64,000 bases of DNA from an uncultured Caulobacterales bacterium (GTDB lineage Bacteria; Pseudomonadota; Alphaproteobacteria; Caulobacterales; Caulobacteraceae): positions 1 to 64,000 of the forward strand of contig CAILTK010000033.1 in NCBI GenBank assembly GCA_903837135.1, written 5' to 3'. Shown here piece by piece: positions 61,973 through 64,000 of this stretch. The position numbers and the translations under genes are program-made. A model generated the notes under the pieces. That model was given only the letters and a program-made list of their open reading frames with translations, made no database searches and was not told where the DNA came from. Each line of letters starts with the position of its first letter. Position 1 is the stretch's first letter.

Positions 61973-64000
61973 CTACGGCGTCGCGTCCAGCGGTGGGGCG
62001 CCACCGAGTTCGCGGGCGAAGAACTGCAGGAAGGTGCGCCAGAGCTGCAGCTGGCGCGGCTCGCCCTGCACCCCGTGCCGCTGGCCCGGGTACAGCATCA
62101 GGTCGAACGGGACGCTTCGGGCCTGCAGCGTCGCCATCACGGCGATGGAGTTGGAGAACTGCACATTGTCGTCGGCCATGCCCTGCAGCAGCAGGAGCCG
62201 GCCGCTGAGCTTGTCGAGGCGCGGGATCACCGCCGAGGCGTCGTAGGCCTCCTTCTCCGTCTGCGGCATGCCCATGTAGCGCTCGGTATAGTGGGTGTCG
62301 TACTCGCGCCAGTCGGTGGGCGGGGCGCCCGCCGCGCCGGCCTTCAGCCGGGTGCGGGGGTCGGTCAGCATGCGCAGGGTCATGTAGCCGCCGTAGGACC
62401 AGCCGGAGACGCCGACGTTGGCGCCGTCCACGAAGGGTTGCCGGCGCAGCCAGTCGATGCCGGCGACCTGATCGTCGACCTCGACCGAGCCCATCTTGTG
62501 GAAGATCTGTCCTTCGAAGGCCATCGGCCGGTTGGCCGAGCCGCGGTTGTCGAGCTGGAACACCACGTAGCCGGCCTCGAGGTAGAGCTTCTCGTTGGCC
62601 GAGCGCCAGCTCCGGGTCACCGTCTGCACGCCGGGACCGCCATAGACCTCGACAAGGGCCGGATAGCGCCTGGCCGGATCGAAGCCGACCGGCTTCAGCA
62701 CCACGTAATGCAGATCCGACCCGTCGGCGGCCTTGAGCACGCCGAACTCCGGCTTGGGATAGCGTGCGGCGTACGGGAAGAAGGGGTGGCCGGCGGCGAG
62801 CGGGTTCTGCTCGATCCAGTGCAGGCGCTCGCCGGCGACGTTGTAGAGAGCGGTCTGCGGCGGGGTGTCGGGATCGGAGTAGTAGCCGACGAACACCTGG
62901 GCCGACTTCGGCATCACCGCCGTCCACCAGCCCTGGCCGTGGGTGATCGCCTTCGGCGCGCCGGGATCGCGATAAGACACCGCGTAGAGCTGCCGTTCGA
63001 TCGGAGTGTCGCCCGAAGCCATGAAGTAGACCACCCCCTTGGCCTCATCCACGCCGGCGAGGCCGGGCGCGTGGGCCCCCGCGCCGCCGCCGCCGCCCGC
63101 GCTCGAGTAGGCGCCATGGGTGATCTGCCGCACGAGCGTTCCGTCGCGACGGTAGAGGTAGAGCTGGTTTACGCCCGAGCGGATCGACCCCCAGATGAAC
63201 TCCCCGCTCTTCAGCGGATAGAGATCGTCGGTCAGCGGGATCCACGGGGCTTGATGCTCGTGCACGATCAAGGTGGACGCGCCAGTCCTGGGGTCGACGC
63301 GCAGGAGGTCGAGGGTCTGCTGGTCGCGGCTCTGGCGCTCCACATAGAGGTCGGAGCCGTCGGCGGACCATTTCACCCGCGCCAGATAGATGTCTGTATT
63401 CGGACCAAGGTCGACCTTCACCGGCTTGGCGCCAGGTTCGACGCCTTGCACGTAGAGCTCGACGATGGCGTTGGGCTCGCCGGCGCGCGGATAGCGCTGG
63501 GTGACGACCTTGGAGCCGGAGGTTCCGATCTCGAGCCGGTCGAGCAGCTTCACCGGGCTCTCGTCCACGCGCGTGAAGGCGATCGCCCTGTCGCCCGGCG
63601 CCCACCAGTAGCCGGTGTAGCGGCCCATCTCCTCCTGGGCGACGAACTCGGCCACGCCGTAGCTGACGGGTCCCTTGCCGTCGGTGGTGACGGCCTGCTC
63701 GGCCCCGCCGGCCAGCCCGACCAGATAGAGGTTCTGGTCGCGCACATAGCTGGCGAAGCGGCCGGTGGGCGAGACCTTGGCGTCGGTGGCGCCGGGCTTG
63801 ACGTCGAGCTTGCGCACCTTGCCGGTGAGGGCGTCGGCCAGATAGAGGGCGCCGCCGGCGGGGATCAGGATCTGCTCGCCCTTTTCGTCCCAATGATAGT
63901 CGACCACCCCCGACAGGGCGGCCGTGCGCTGACGTTCGCGCCGGGCCTTCTCCTCGTCCGAGATCGCCTGGCCGGACGGCTCTACCGCTTCGCCGGCGAT
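61973..64000 (-). CDS. Dipeptidyl peptidase IV (S9 family), C-terminal 676 codons; 5' end beyond window
   Basis: A serine peptidase entering from the right edge. The visible part covers most of the beta-propeller (GYWWAPGDRAIAFTRVDESPV with the substrate-binding EE/ES region) and the alpha/beta-hydrolase domain. The catalytic Ser lies in VSGWSYGGYMTL, the Asp in GMADDNVQFSNS and the His in YPGQRHGV. It removes X-Pro or X-Ala dipeptides from peptides; export to the periplasm is usual but the leader is outside the window. A Gly-rich run (GGGGGAG) lies in the propeller. Confidence 0.93.
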   Translation of the reverse strand: MAGEAVEPSGQAISDEEKARRERQRTAALSGVVDYHWDEKGEQILIPAGGALYLADALTGKVRKLDVKPGATDAKVSPTGRFASYVRDQNLYLVGLAGGAEQAVTTDGKGPVSYGVAEFVAQEEMGRYTGYWWAPGDRAIAFTRVDESPVKLLDRLEIGTSGSKVVTQRYPRAGEPNAIVELYVQGVEPGAKPVKVDLGPNTDIYLARVKWSADGSDLYVERQSRDQQTLDLLRVDPRTGASTLIVHEHQAPWIPLTDDLYPLKSGEFIWGSIRSGVNQLYLYRRDGTLVRQITHGAYSSAGGGGGAGAHAPGLAGVDEAKGVVYFMASGDTPIERQLYAVSYRDPGAPKAITHGQGWWTAVMPKSAQVFVGYYSDPDTPPQTALYNVAGERLHWIEQNPLAAGHPFFPYAARYPKPEFGVLKAADGSDLHYVVLKPVGFDPARRYPALVEVYGGPGVQTVTRSWRSANEKLYLEAGYVVFQLDNRGSANRPMAFEGQIFHKMGSVEVDDQVAGIDWLRRQPFVDGANVGVSGWSYGGYMTLRMLTDPRTRLKAGAAGAPPTDWREYDTHYTERYMGMPQTEKEAYDASAVIPRLDKLSGRLLLLQGMADDNVQFSNSIAVMATLQARSVPFDLMLYPGQRHGVQGEPRQLQLWRTFLQFFARELGGAPPLDATP

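Noticed and set aside
1..64000. CRISPR arrays, tRNA or rRNA genes, prophage or transposase genes
   Set aside because: None of the required repeat spacing, cloverleaf sequence or protein signatures was seen on either strand by reading; a dedicated tRNA or repeat search was not possible here.

Overview
The window is a high-GC, gene-dense segment from a free-living Gram-negative alphaproteobacterium, most likely a member of the Caulobacteraceae (Phenylobacterium or Caulobacter type). This rests on protein style (TonB receptors, NodT outer-membrane factors, large hybrid histidine kinases, a chemotaxis cluster with several single-domain receivers), on the very frequent 1-4 base stop/start overlaps, and on palindromic extragenic repeats; the genus is inference. 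No rRNA, tRNA, phage, insertion sequence or CRISPR array was seen.

Layout. 1-3.8 kb: chemotaxis and signalling genes (CheA fragment leaving the left edge, CheY-like receiver, short CheZ-like phosphatase, a second receiver ending in a FliM-like peptide, a small unknown protein, a GAF-PAS sensor). 3.8-5.4 kb: a secreted SGNH hydrolase and a DUF1003 membrane protein. 5.4-13.2 kb: a minus-strand fatty-acid oxidation operon (FadE-type dehydrogenase, thiolase, FadJ-type multifunctional enzyme, acetyl-CoA hydrolase/transferase) with an inverted pair of REP-like palindromes. 13.4-23.6 kb: a phosphorus-scavenging block. A TonB receptor, a secreted phospholipase C, a Tat-type metallophosphoesterase broken by one in-frame TAG, and a PhnDCE-type transporter run on the minus strand; a HAD phosphatase and an RpiR-type regulator lie beside them.

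23.8-28.7 kb: a three-gene exported redox module: a cytochrome c/PQQ beta-propeller dehydrogenase, a multidomain redoxin-cytochrome c-copper monooxygenase-like-EF-hand protein, and a second redoxin. This is the best candidate in the window for an uncharacterised system. 28.7-31.4 kb: YciB-like septation protein and a carotenoid oxygenase divergent from a TetR regulator that lacks an ordinary start codon. 31.4-35.3 kb: two PLP aminotransferases around a frameshifted APC permease, with a 38-bp-arm inverted repeat upstream. 35.4-39.4 kb: a 1307-residue double hybrid histidine kinase. 39.4-40.7 kb: PseH-like acetyltransferase and cytidylyltransferase, a likely pseudaminic/nonulosonic-acid pair.

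40.9-46.9 kb: an RND tripartite pump (lipoprotein adaptor, permease, outer-membrane factor). 46.9-49.6 kb: NnrU-like protein and a TetX-like flavin monooxygenase divergent from a TetR gene, separated by two perfect 15-bp palindromic operators. 49.6-55.0 kb: an EmrAB-TolC-type pump split over two divergent arms, with its own TetR and a thioesterase. 55.3-60.9 kb: an osmoregulated periplasmic glucan locus (OpgC-like acyltransferase, DUF998 protein, OpgG/D, OpgH). 61.4-64.0 kb: a VOC-family protein, a decayed SRPBCC remnant and a dipeptidyl peptidase IV that leaves the right edge.

Three genes (metallophosphoesterase, APC permease, SRPBCC protein) are disrupted. The first two differ from an intact gene by a single nonsense codon or a single base, so they could be real decay, strain variation or assembly error.
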